DNA from: Treponema sp.
GTDB lineage: Bacteria > Spirochaetota > Spirochaetia > Treponematales > Treponemataceae
Direction of reading: 5' to 3'
Assembly: GCA_021442965.1 (NCBI GenBank)
Contig: JABUUX010000311.1
Location: forward strand, 1-6,378
DNA length: 6,378 nucleotides
Shown here piece by piece: positions 1 to 5,937 of the stretch. Within the stretch, counting starts at the first letter, position 1. Each line of letters begins with the position of its first letter. The notes beneath the pieces are model-generated. The model was given only the letters and a program-made list of their open reading frames with translations, made no database searches and was not told the origin of the DNA. The position numbers were made by a program, and so were the translations under genes.

Positions 1-1803
1 GCAGATGCAAATAGAGGGGCTGAAATCCAAAGTTTTAAAATTGATGTAATCCAGCCAGCCACAGCAGACAGATTTCTTTCTACAGAATTAGATTCAGATT
101 TTAAAGTTCCTTCTGGGACATATACTTTTAAAGTTGGCGAAAAACAACTAACATTTAACTACAAAGGTGGTTCTTTAAAAGATTTTTCAGATGCAGTAAA
201 TAAACGGGGTAAAAACATTGTCAAAACGATGATTGTTGGGGCAAGTGCAGGTAAAAAAACACTTTTAGTTGAAGCACTTCAAACTGGAAAGGACAATCAG
301 ATTATTTTTGAAGATACCGCCAAAGATTTTGCAATAAAAACAGGAATGATTAGCCCTGCAAAGAACGAATCCCAAACATTCGGAAAATCAATAACAGAAA
401 TTTCTCAAGTTCCCCCAAAAGACTTTGGCGACCAGAAATCCATGCCAGAACTTTCTATTAAAAAAGTTACTTACGAAAATAATTATTTTAAAATAGAACC
501 AAGAGGTGCTTTTAAAGCAGACATTCCTTCTGAAGTAAAAGCAAATCCTGAAAATCATATAACTTTTACTGTAAGTACAAACAAAACAGAAGATATTACA
601 GTAGGCCTAAACCAAAAAGCCCAAAGCCCAGAACTTCCTGGGAGCGGTTACGCAGAATTTGGTGGTATCACTATAGATAACTTTGCTTCTGATGCTCAGA
701 TAAAAATGCCCGATACTCCACGAGAAATTCTTGAAGAAATTTCATCTGAACGTCTTATTTATGCCGTAATGAAAGACGGTTCCGAAAAATTAGTCCCTAC
801 TAGAGATGTTCTTAATAAAGAAGTTAAAGTTGATTTGGCGCTAAAGGAATACGAAGGACTATCATCAATTGCTATCAGGAACAGAAACACAGGACATTCT
901 GTCAGAATTTCAAATTTTGAAACTTACGATCCTTCAGTAAAAACCGGATATAAACCGATAAACGCCATTACTACTGCAGGTGACGCCATAATTAAATATG
1001 AAGGAATAACAATTACAAGGTCAACAAATGATATAGATGATGTTGTTCCTGAAATAACACTTCACCTTCATGAAAAAACTGAAAAATCAGCAACGATTTC
1101 TGTTAAACCTGATTCTGAAGCCTCCAAAACAGCTCTAATCGATTTTGTGGGAAAATACAATCAGGCAGTTGCTGAAATAAATATTTTATCACAAGACAAA
1201 GAAGATCTTGTAAATGAACTTGAATATCTTACAGATGATGAAAAAGCAAAAGAGCTTGAAAAATTAGGAATGTTTCAAACTGAATTTTCACTCACCTCTA
1301 TAAAGACAAACATGTCAAATATTATTTCCTCTAACTATAAGTTTTCTGACGAAGCTGCAATAACTATGCTTTCAGAAATTGGCATTTCAACAAATGCTTC
1401 AGGATTTACTGGAAGTTATTCTCAATCCAGACTAAGAGGATATTTGGAAATTGACGAAAAAAAATTAGATAACATTTTAGAAAATAACCTTGATGATATT
1501 AAAACTATTTTCGGATATGATTCAGACGGAGACCTTATTATAGACTCTGGCATTGCTTATAAATTAGACAAACAAATAGGAGCTTATACACAAACTGGAG
1601 GAATTCTTGCTTTAAAAACAAGTGCCTTAGACACAAAAATTAAGAGTTCAGAAAAAAGGATAGCAACTTTAGAAAGTCAGCTTGCAGACAAGGAAGCAGA
1701 TTTAAGAAATAAATATGGGCAAATGGAAGGCTCATTAAGCAGTCTGCAATCACAGCAAGATCAAATTTCAAACTTTACAAAGCAGCAGCAAAATAATAAA
1801 TAA
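1..1803 (+). CDS. fliD: Flagellar filament cap protein FliD (hook-associated protein 2), 5' end missing
   Basis: FliD caps the growing flagellar filament and helps flagellin subunits fold into place; in spirochaetes the filament lies in the periplasm. The frame is open from base 1, so the gene starts before the window: 600 residues are visible and the ATG at 229 is internal. Visible residues about 40-80 hold a flagellin-IN-like stretch (TYTFKVGEKQL, then SLKDFSDAVN). The FliD C-terminal domain starts near residue 327 (GDAIIKYEGITITRSTNDIDD) and continues through FVGKYNQAV. Residues about 539-593 form a coiled coil ending in KYGQMEGSLSSLQSQ, typical of FliD C-termini. The visible part has no cysteine or tryptophan, as is common for flagellar axial proteins. 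A DSDGD acidic loop lies at residues 507-511. The central part is longer than in the roughly 470-residue enterobacterial protein. The family call is firm. Confidence 0.95.
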   Translation, partial: ADANRGAEIQSFKIDVIQPATADRFLSTELDSDFKVPSGTYTFKVGEKQLTFNYKGGSLKDFSDAVNKRGKNIVKTMIVGASAGKKTLLVEALQTGKDNQIIFEDTAKDFAIKTGMISPAKNESQTFGKSITEISQVPPKDFGDQKSMPELSIKKVTYENNYFKIEPRGAFKADIPSEVKANPENHITFTVSTNKTEDITVGLNQKAQSPELPGSGYAEFGGITIDNFASDAQIKMPDTPREILEEISSERLIYAVMKDGSEKLVPTRDVLNKEVKVDLALKEYEGLSSIAIRNRNTGHSVRISNFETYDPSVKTGYKPINAITTAGDAIIKYEGITITRSTNDIDDVVPEITLHLHEKTEKSATISVKPDSEASKTALIDFVGKYNQAVAEINILSQDKEDLVNELEYLTDDEKAKELEKLGMFQTEFSLTSIKTNMSNIISSNYKFSDEAAITMLSEIGISTNASGFTGSYSQSRLRGYLEIDEKKLDNILENNLDDIKTIFGYDSDGDLIIDSGIAYKLDKQIGAYTQTGGILALKTSALDTKIKSSEKRIATLESQLADKEADLRNKYGQMEGSLSSLQSQQDQISNFTKQQQNNK

Positions 1804-1815
1804 AAGGATAGAAAA

Positions 1816-2409
1816 ATGGAATTTTTTGTAAACACTGAAAAAATAGATGTTCAAATTGAAGGTGAAAAAACGGTAGGGGATGTACTGTCTTCATTTGCAA
1901 AAGAATGTGATGCAAATAAAGCCGCAGTTATTGGAATAAAAGTTAATGGGAAACAGATAACAGCTGATATCTTTGACAAAGAATCAGAAGAATTTCTTTC
2001 CAATGACACAAAATTTGAATTTGACGTTATTACAGAATATGCAATAAAAGAATCGTTTCTTAAGTTATCTGAACTTTTTGATACACTTTCAGATGAAGTT
2101 GAAGAAGTTCCTTCAAAATACATTAATGGGAAAGCTTCAGAGGCAAACGAAATCATTAAGAGTCTTGCTGACAGCATAGACCATTTCTGTCACATTGCAG
2201 CTCTTGCTTCTCTATTCCCAGAAACATTTACTAACACATCAATCGATGGGAAAAATTTCAGCGATTTCTTTGAGGAATTTTCACCTATTCTTACAGATTT
2301 TGAACAGGCACTTCAAAACAATGATACAGTTCTTGTAGGAGATCTTTGTGAATATGAGATTTGCCCACGACTAAAAGCAATTGCTCTGGCTCTTAAAAAA
2401 CAGAATTAA
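1816..2409 (+). CDS. Hypothetical protein downstream of fliD, beta-grasp-like N-terminus and helical C-terminus
   Basis: I do not recognise a named family for this 197-residue acidic protein. It starts 12 bases after fliD, with AAGGA at 1804-1808 placed 7 bases before the ATG, so it is probably co-transcribed and translated efficiently. Residues 1-72 read as alternating short strands and one helix (MEFFVNTEKIDVQIEG, TVGDVLSSFAKEC, IGIKVNGKQI), which resembles a ThiS/ubiquitin-like beta-grasp layout but lacks a C-terminal Gly-Gly. Residues 75-197 look all-helical. They end in NNDTVLVGDLCEYEICPRL (168-186), a pattern I have seen near the ends of uncharacterised helical proteins in other bacteria. 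No signal peptide or membrane segment is visible, so it is probably cytoplasmic. In many bacteria the genes after fliD encode the chaperones FliS and FliT, so a flagellar accessory or chaperone role is possible, but this rests on position alone. Confidence 0.85.
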   Translation: MEFFVNTEKIDVQIEGEKTVGDVLSSFAKECDANKAAVIGIKVNGKQITADIFDKESEEFLSNDTKFEFDVITEYAIKESFLKLSELFDTLSDEVEEVPSKYINGKASEANEIIKSLADSIDHFCHIAALASLFPETFTNTSIDGKNFSDFFEEFSPILTDFEQALQNNDTVLVGDLCEYEICPRLKAIALALKKQN

Positions 2410-2418
2410 GTAAGGAAT

Positions 2419-2439
2419 AAAACTCATTTTGTAGTTTTT
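2419..2439 (+). terminator. Possible weak intrinsic terminator after the fliD unit
   Basis: AAAACT (2419-2424) and AGTTTT (2433-2438) can pair as a 6-bp stem around an 8-base loop, 9 bases after the stop codon of the hypothetical gene, and a further T follows. The stem has only one G-C pair and the region is generally AT-rich, so it could easily be chance. Its position between the fliD unit and the next promoter is its main support. Confidence 0.3.
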
Positions 2440-2446
2440 ATATTAT

Positions 2447-2475
2447 TTGAATTAGGATAATTAATCTGATATAAT
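2447..2475 (+). promoter_or_regulatory. Sigma-70-type promoter with extended -10 for the tsaE/tsaB unit
   Basis: TTGAAT (2447-2452) matches the -35 consensus TTGACA at four of six bases. It is followed by exactly 17 bases and then a perfect -10 box TATAAT (2470-2475), preceded by TG one base upstream (TGATATAAT), an extended -10. Transcription would be expected to start about 7 bases after the -10 box, at roughly 2481-2483. That is on or next to the ATG at 2482, so the first gene of the unit would be leaderless. AT-rich sequence yields chance -10 boxes, but the spacing, the TG and the lack of any Shine-Dalgarno sequence all agree. Confidence 0.75.
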
Positions 2476-2481
2476 TTTAAT

Positions 2482-2745
2482 ATGCAAGTTTTGGGATTCA
2501 GAAATCTAGAAAGAGAAGAAAGCCATATTTTCTATCTTCGCAAGTACACGTGTAATTGTGTCCTTGAGCTTCCCACATCTACCATAGAGCCAAAACTTCT
2601 TTTCTCTATAGAAACAACACCATTAGGTGAAAGAAATGTTGATTTATCTTTTACAGATACTATAAATTATCCAGTTATTCCTGTAAAAAAAGCAATTAGA
2701 GAATATATCCTTCAGGCAGATAAAGAAGGTAGATTACCGTGTTAA
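2482..2745 (+). CDS. Small conserved-looking hypothetical protein heading the tsaE-tsaB unit
   Basis: This is an 87-residue protein of unknown function. An in-frame TGA at 2467-2469 stops any upstream extension and there is no other in-frame ATG, so the start at 2482 is well constrained although no Shine-Dalgarno sequence precedes it. Its end overlaps the GTG start of tsaE by 7 bases, which suggests translational coupling and supports it being a real gene. The protein is roughly neutral. It has a CNC pair at residues 24-26, a likely strand-rich middle (LLFSIETTPLGERNVDLSF, 39-57), and a basic amphipathic helix after a proline-rich turn (YPVIPVKKAIREYIL, 63-77). No signal peptide, membrane segment or known catalytic motif is visible. 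I recall a small hypothetical gene in the same place in Treponema pallidum, which would argue for conserved linkage to the t6A genes, but I cannot confirm it here. Confidence 0.82.
   Translation: MQVLGFRNLEREESHIFYLRKYTCNCVLELPTSTIEPKLLFSIETTPLGERNVDLSFTDTINYPVIPVKKAIREYILQADKEGRLPC
2722..2729 (+). promoter_or_regulatory. Ribosome binding site deciding the GTG start of tsaE
   Basis: AAAGAAGG lies inside the 3' end of the upstream small gene, 9 bases before GTG at 2739. No ATG is available in the tsaE frame before Met31, which lies just before the Walker A motif, so this site and the N-terminal family sequence together fix the GTG as the start. Confidence 0.65.
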
Positions 2746-3170
2746 CATTTATTACTAATTCACCTGAAGAAACAATTGAATTGGGAAGGAAAATTGGAAG
2801 TCTTCTAAAACGGGGTGATATTATTGCCATGCAGGGAACACTTGCCGCTGGTAAAACTACAATCACTAAAGGAATTGCAGAATCTTTGGAAGTAAAAGAC
2901 ACCATAACAAGCCCTACTTTCTGTCTTATTTCGGAATATGAGGGAAAAATGCCATTATACCACATGGATGTATACAGACTTGAAGGAACTGATGATTTTG
3001 AAAATCTTGGTACAGATGACATGCTTTATGGAGAAGGTGTTTCAATTATTGAATGGTCAGAAAAAATCATGGATGCACTCCCCAAAAAAACAATCATTCT
3101 AAAATTAGAACCCAAAGATAATGGATCCAGAGTCATTACCCTTGAAAACTGGCAGAATGGAGAAATTTAA
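2739..3170 (+). CDS. tsaE: tRNA t6A biosynthesis ATPase TsaE (YjeE family)
   Basis: TsaE is the small P-loop ATPase that works with TsaB and TsaD in placing threonylcarbamoyl on A37 of ANN-decoding tRNAs; its ATP hydrolysis is thought to reset the TsaBD complex. The 143-residue length is normal for the family. Visible motifs are Walker A GTLAAGKTT (residues 33-41, Lys39), the SPTF box with Thr60 (58-61), the Walker B-like YHMDVYRL (74-81, Asp77) and the signature IIEWSEK (103-109). The usual P-loop is GxLGAGKTT; here the first glycine of the GAG group is alanine, a mild change that should not abolish nucleotide binding. Translation starts at GTG, with AAAGAAGG upstream, and overlaps the preceding gene by 7 bases. 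tsaB follows after a single base, so the two partners are probably made together. The assignment is firm. Confidence 0.95.
   Translation: MLTFITNSPEETIELGRKIGSLLKRGDIIAMQGTLAAGKTTITKGIAESLEVKDTITSPTFCLISEYEGKMPLYHMDVYRLEGTDDFENLGTDDMLYGEGVSIIEWSEKIMDALPKKTIILKLEPKDNGSRVITLENWQNGEI
3159..3164 (+). promoter_or_regulatory. Ribosome binding site deciding the tsaB start
   Basis: GGAGAA lies within the last codons of tsaE, 7 bases before ATG at 3172. It selects that ATG over the in-frame ATGs at 3121 and 3157, which would add 17 or 5 residues unlike the usual TsaB N-terminus. Confidence 0.8.
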
Positions 3171-3171
3171 A

Positions 3172-3855
3172 ATGAAAGGTCTTGCTCTTGATTCAAGTAT
3201 TACAAAACTGACAGTTGCTGCAAAAAACGATAATCATATTGTAACTGCTTCGTTTGACATAGGAATGAAGCAGTCAGAAACGCTTCTACCTGCAATTACT
3301 TATGTAATGGAAAAAGCTGGAATAGAAACTTCTGATTTAGATTACATGGCTATTTGCAAAGGACCTGGAAGTTTTACAGGACTAAGGCTTGGGTTTGCAG
3401 CTGTAAAAGCATTAGAATGCTCTACAAAAAAAAATATATATGGAATATCAACTTTAAAAGCAAATGCTTATCCCTTTATGAATTTAGGAAAAGTTGTTAT
3501 TTCTATCATTGATGCTAAAAAAGATAGATTTTATGCTTGTGCTTATAAAGAAGGTAATGAACTTTTCCCTGAAGGCGACTATCCATACGAAAAACTTGCA
3601 TCACTAATTAATAAAATAGATTCAAAGGAAATTATTCTTTCAGGTGCCAAAGATGATTCACTTGTTTTCTGCGAAACAGTATCACCTTTACTAAAAGAAA
3701 TTCTGGTAAGAGTTCCATCCTCTATTCCTCCTGCCACAGATTCTCTTTTTTCCCTTACCGAAAAAATGATAGAACAAGGTGCAAAGCCATTACAGGAATA
3801 TGATGGACCTGTTTATCTTCGTGCTTCAGAAGCAGAAGAAAAAAACAGCAGATAA
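3172..3855 (+). CDS. tsaB: tRNA t6A biosynthesis protein TsaB (YeaZ family)
   Basis: TsaB is the non-catalytic ASKHA-fold partner that dimerises with TsaD and recruits TsaE for t6A synthesis on tRNA. With the start at 3172 the protein has 227 residues, a normal family length, and begins MKGLALDSS like typical TsaB. The family signature GPGSFTGLRLG is at residues 64-74, preceded by a QSETLLP stretch (34-40) where relatives usually have a histidine in place of the Gln. The C-terminus has PVYLRASEAE, matching the usual YLR ending. The ATG is chosen because GGAGAA lies 7 bases upstream and the N-terminus then fits the family; the frame itself is open further upstream, inside tsaE. The gene begins one base after tsaE, so coupling is likely. 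A run of nine A lies at 3426-3434 without breaking the frame. Confidence 0.95.
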   Translation: MKGLALDSSITKLTVAAKNDNHIVTASFDIGMKQSETLLPAITYVMEKAGIETSDLDYMAICKGPGSFTGLRLGFAAVKALECSTKKNIYGISTLKANAYPFMNLGKVVISIIDAKKDRFYACAYKEGNELFPEGDYPYEKLASLINKIDSKEIILSGAKDDSLVFCETVSPLLKEILVRVPSSIPPATDSLFSLTEKMIEQGAKPLQEYDGPVYLRASEAEEKNSR

Positions 3856-3878
3856 CACACTTTTTTTAATTCTTTCGG

Positions 3879-3884
3879 TATACT
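3879..3884 (+). promoter_or_regulatory. Probable -10 box just before the rep start codon
   Basis: TATACT (3879-3884) matches the -10 consensus at five of six bases and ends 10 bases before ATG 3895. No convincing -35 box lies 16-18 bases upstream, where the sequence is CACACT followed by a run of seven T. If used, transcription would begin near 3891, leaving a leader of only a few bases. The short AT-rich gap makes a chance match possible, and read-through from tsaB may also supply transcripts. Confidence 0.5.
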
Positions 3885-3894
3885 ATTAATAATT

Positions 3895-5913
3895 ATGATT
3901 AACCTCGAAGAACTAAAAAATCAGTTAAATCCAGAACAATTCAGAGCTGTAAGCACTATAAACGGACCAATTCTCATAATTGCGGGAGCCGGAAGTGGTA
4001 AAACCCGTGTAATCACATTCCGCATTGCACATATGCTTGATTCTGGAATACCTCAAAGTCAGATACTTGCACTTACATTTACAAACAAAGCAGCAAAAGA
4101 AATGGAAACAAGGATAAAAGAATTAACAGGGAAAAAACTACAAAATCTGACTGTTTCTACTTTCCATGCTTTTGGAGTAAGAGTATTAAGACAGGACATT
4201 GATAAACTTGGTTTTCGTGAAAATTTTTCCATTTATGATGAAACTGACCGAACTGCTCTAATTAAAGAATGTGGACGAGAATTAAAGTACACAGCTGACG
4301 CACTGGATACTTATATGCTTGGAAATCTTTTTTCAAACATTAAAACAGGAAGAAAGAACTGGGAAACTGCAAATGACATGTACAGACCTTTATACGAATG
4401 TTATCAGGAAGGTCTGAAACTTTATAACGCAGTTGATTTTGACGATCTTATTGTTCTTCCAATCAAATTATTTAAAGAGCATCCGGATGTACTGGAGCGC
4501 TATAAAGAAAGATACAAATACATTATGGTAGACGAATTTCAAGATACAAGTCATCAGCAGTATGAACTAATGCATCTTCTGGCACAGGATAACGTAGCTG
4601 TAGTCGGAGACGATGATCAGTCAATTTACTCATGGCGAGGTGCAGACTATCAAAACATCGTTTCTTTTGAAAAAGATTTTCCTAATGTACAGGAAATAAG
4701 GCTGGAACAGAATTACCGTTCAACAGAAACAATACTTGAAGCTGCAAATGGAGTTATCAGCCATAATACTAACAGAAAAGATAAAAAATTATGGAGTGGA
4801 AACGGAGGCGGAAAGCCAATTGAAATTTTTATGCCAGAAAATGAAATGGATGAAGCATCTTTTATAGCTGAATCAATTTTAGGCATTGCCATGGAAGAAA
4901 AACGAAAATATGATGAGTTTGGAGTTTTAATACGGGCAAATACTCAAAGCCGTTTTTTAGAGGAAGCATTTCTGGAAAATAATATTCCCTACACTATGAG
5001 TGGTGGTACATCGTTCTTTGAACGAAAAGAAATAAAAGATGTAATTAGCTATCTTCGTGTAATTGCAAATCATGATGATGATATAAATTTATTACGAATT
5101 ATAAATACCCCTCGCCGTGGAATAGGAAGAGCAACGATTCAATTAATGAATGATGCTGCAAGTATCAATGGATGTACACTTTGGAACGCCATAAAATGGC
5201 TTATTGAATCTGATCTTTCTCCTGCTAATGAAGCAGTAAAAGAAGACCTTCAAAACTTTCAAACGATAATTGAAACTAACAGAACAAAACTTTTAAGCGG
5301 AAGAGGTCTGCATCAAAAAGTTCGTTCACTTATTGAAGAAATTAATTATAAAGATTACCTGATGCTGGAAAATCAAAAAAGTGAAAAAGCCTATGCATTT
5401 AAACTTAAAAACATAGAATTTCTGTTAAGTTCAATGGAAACATGGGAAAACAATCCTGATAATTCAAATCCCAATTTGTTCAATTACCTGAACCGCATTA
5501 CGCTTCTTTCCAGAGATGATATGAATGATGAAAATGATAAAGGAAAGGTAAACTTAATGACAATTCATGCCTCAAAAGGTCTTGAATTCCCTGTAGTATT
5601 TATTGCGGGTGTAGAAGAAGGCCTAATTCCTCATGCAAGAAGCGTTGAAGAAAATGCAGGAGATGTAGAGGAAGAAAGAAGATTATTTTACGTTGCCATT
5701 ACAAGAGCCAGAAACAAACTTGTTCTTTCTTCCTGTAGAAAAAGAAGACATCAAATGTCTGTAGTTGAAAGCGAACCATCAAGATTTCTGGATGAAATTC
5801 CATCAAATCTTGTTGAATATCATAAACCAAATGAACCTGTATCAGAAGAACAGGGACATGATATTCTTCAAAATCTGCTGGCAAGTTTTAAAGCACAGCA
5901 GAATCAGAATTAA
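3895..5913 (+). CDS. rep: ATP-dependent 3'-5' DNA helicase, Rep type (UvrD/Rep/PcrA superfamily 1A)
   Basis: This enzyme unwinds DNA 3' to 5' using ATP; Rep-type members help replication forks pass bound proteins. All helicase motifs are intact: Q motif LNPEQ (11-15), Walker A AGAGSGKT (30-37, Lys36), Ia LTFTNKAAKEM (60-70), II VDEFQDT (212-218), III GDDDQSIYSWRG (238-249), IV QNYRS (272-276), V HASKGLEF (558-565) and VI YVAITRAR (599-606). The 672-residue length is nearly that of E. coli Rep (673) and shorter than most PcrA/UvrD. Stretches such as FSIYDETD, VDFDDLIVLP, YTMSGGTSFFERKEIKD and ESEPSRFLDEIP are closer to Rep than to UvrD as I remember them. The ATG at 3895 puts the Q motif at the normal position and has no Shine-Dalgarno sequence. 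The gene follows tsaB by 39 bases and converges on yicC. Helicase identity is certain; Rep rather than PcrA is likely but would need a tree. Confidence 0.95.
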   Translation: MINLEELKNQLNPEQFRAVSTINGPILIIAGAGSGKTRVITFRIAHMLDSGIPQSQILALTFTNKAAKEMETRIKELTGKKLQNLTVSTFHAFGVRVLRQDIDKLGFRENFSIYDETDRTALIKECGRELKYTADALDTYMLGNLFSNIKTGRKNWETANDMYRPLYECYQEGLKLYNAVDFDDLIVLPIKLFKEHPDVLERYKERYKYIMVDEFQDTSHQQYELMHLLAQDNVAVVGDDDQSIYSWRGADYQNIVSFEKDFPNVQEIRLEQNYRSTETILEAANGVISHNTNRKDKKLWSGNGGGKPIEIFMPENEMDEASFIAESILGIAMEEKRKYDEFGVLIRANTQSRFLEEAFLENNIPYTMSGGTSFFERKEIKDVISYLRVIANHDDDINLLRIINTPRRGIGRATIQLMNDAASINGCTLWNAIKWLIESDLSPANEAVKEDLQNFQTIIETNRTKLLSGRGLHQKVRSLIEEINYKDYLMLENQKSEKAYAFKLKNIEFLLSSMETWENNPDNSNPNLFNYLNRITLLSRDDMNDENDKGKVNLMTIHASKGLEFPVVFIAGVEEGLIPHARSVEENAGDVEEERRLFYVAITRARNKLVLSSCRKRRHQMSVVESEPSRFLDEIPSNLVEYHKPNEPVSEEQGHDILQNLLASFKAQQNQN

Positions 5914-5937
5914 AACTCAGGCTATATTTTTAGCCTG
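5909..5937. terminator. Hairpin between convergent rep and yicC, possible terminator
   Basis: CAGGCTA (5918-5924) and TAGCCTG (5931-5937) form a perfect 7-bp stem with a 6-base loop. On the minus strand the stem is followed by AGTTTTAATTC, a short T-rich tail, so it could end yicC transcripts. It lies over the last codons of yicC and two bases of its stop codon. On the plus strand it starts 5 bases after the rep stop, but the following TTCCCTG is a poor U tract. It is a plausible weak terminator, better for the minus strand. Confidence 0.5.

Noticed and set aside
229..1803. Start of fliD at ATG 229
   Set aside because: The frame is open back to base 1 and the residues before 229 match the flagellin-IN-like part of FliD, so this Met is internal.
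1851..2177. Minus-strand 108-codon open frame inside the hypothetical gene after fliD
   Set aside because: It is Ser-rich shadow sequence antisense to a well-supported gene, with no Shine-Dalgarno sequence and no family motif.
2696..3022. Minus-strand 108-codon open frame across tsaE
   Set aside because: It is antisense to the conserved P-loop region of tsaE and has no recognisable features.
3121..3171. Longer tsaB starting at ATG 3121, or at ATG 3157
   Set aside because: The added residues overlap tsaE and do not resemble TsaB; GGAGAA before ATG 3172 and the MKGLALDSS N-terminus favour 3172.
3861..3867. Run of seven T after tsaB as an intrinsic terminator
   Set aside because: No hairpin precedes the T run, so it does not qualify.
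5699..5884. Minus-strand 61-codon open frame inside the 3' end of rep
   Set aside because: It is antisense to helicase motif VI and the C-terminus, with no ribosome binding site or motif; a shadow frame.
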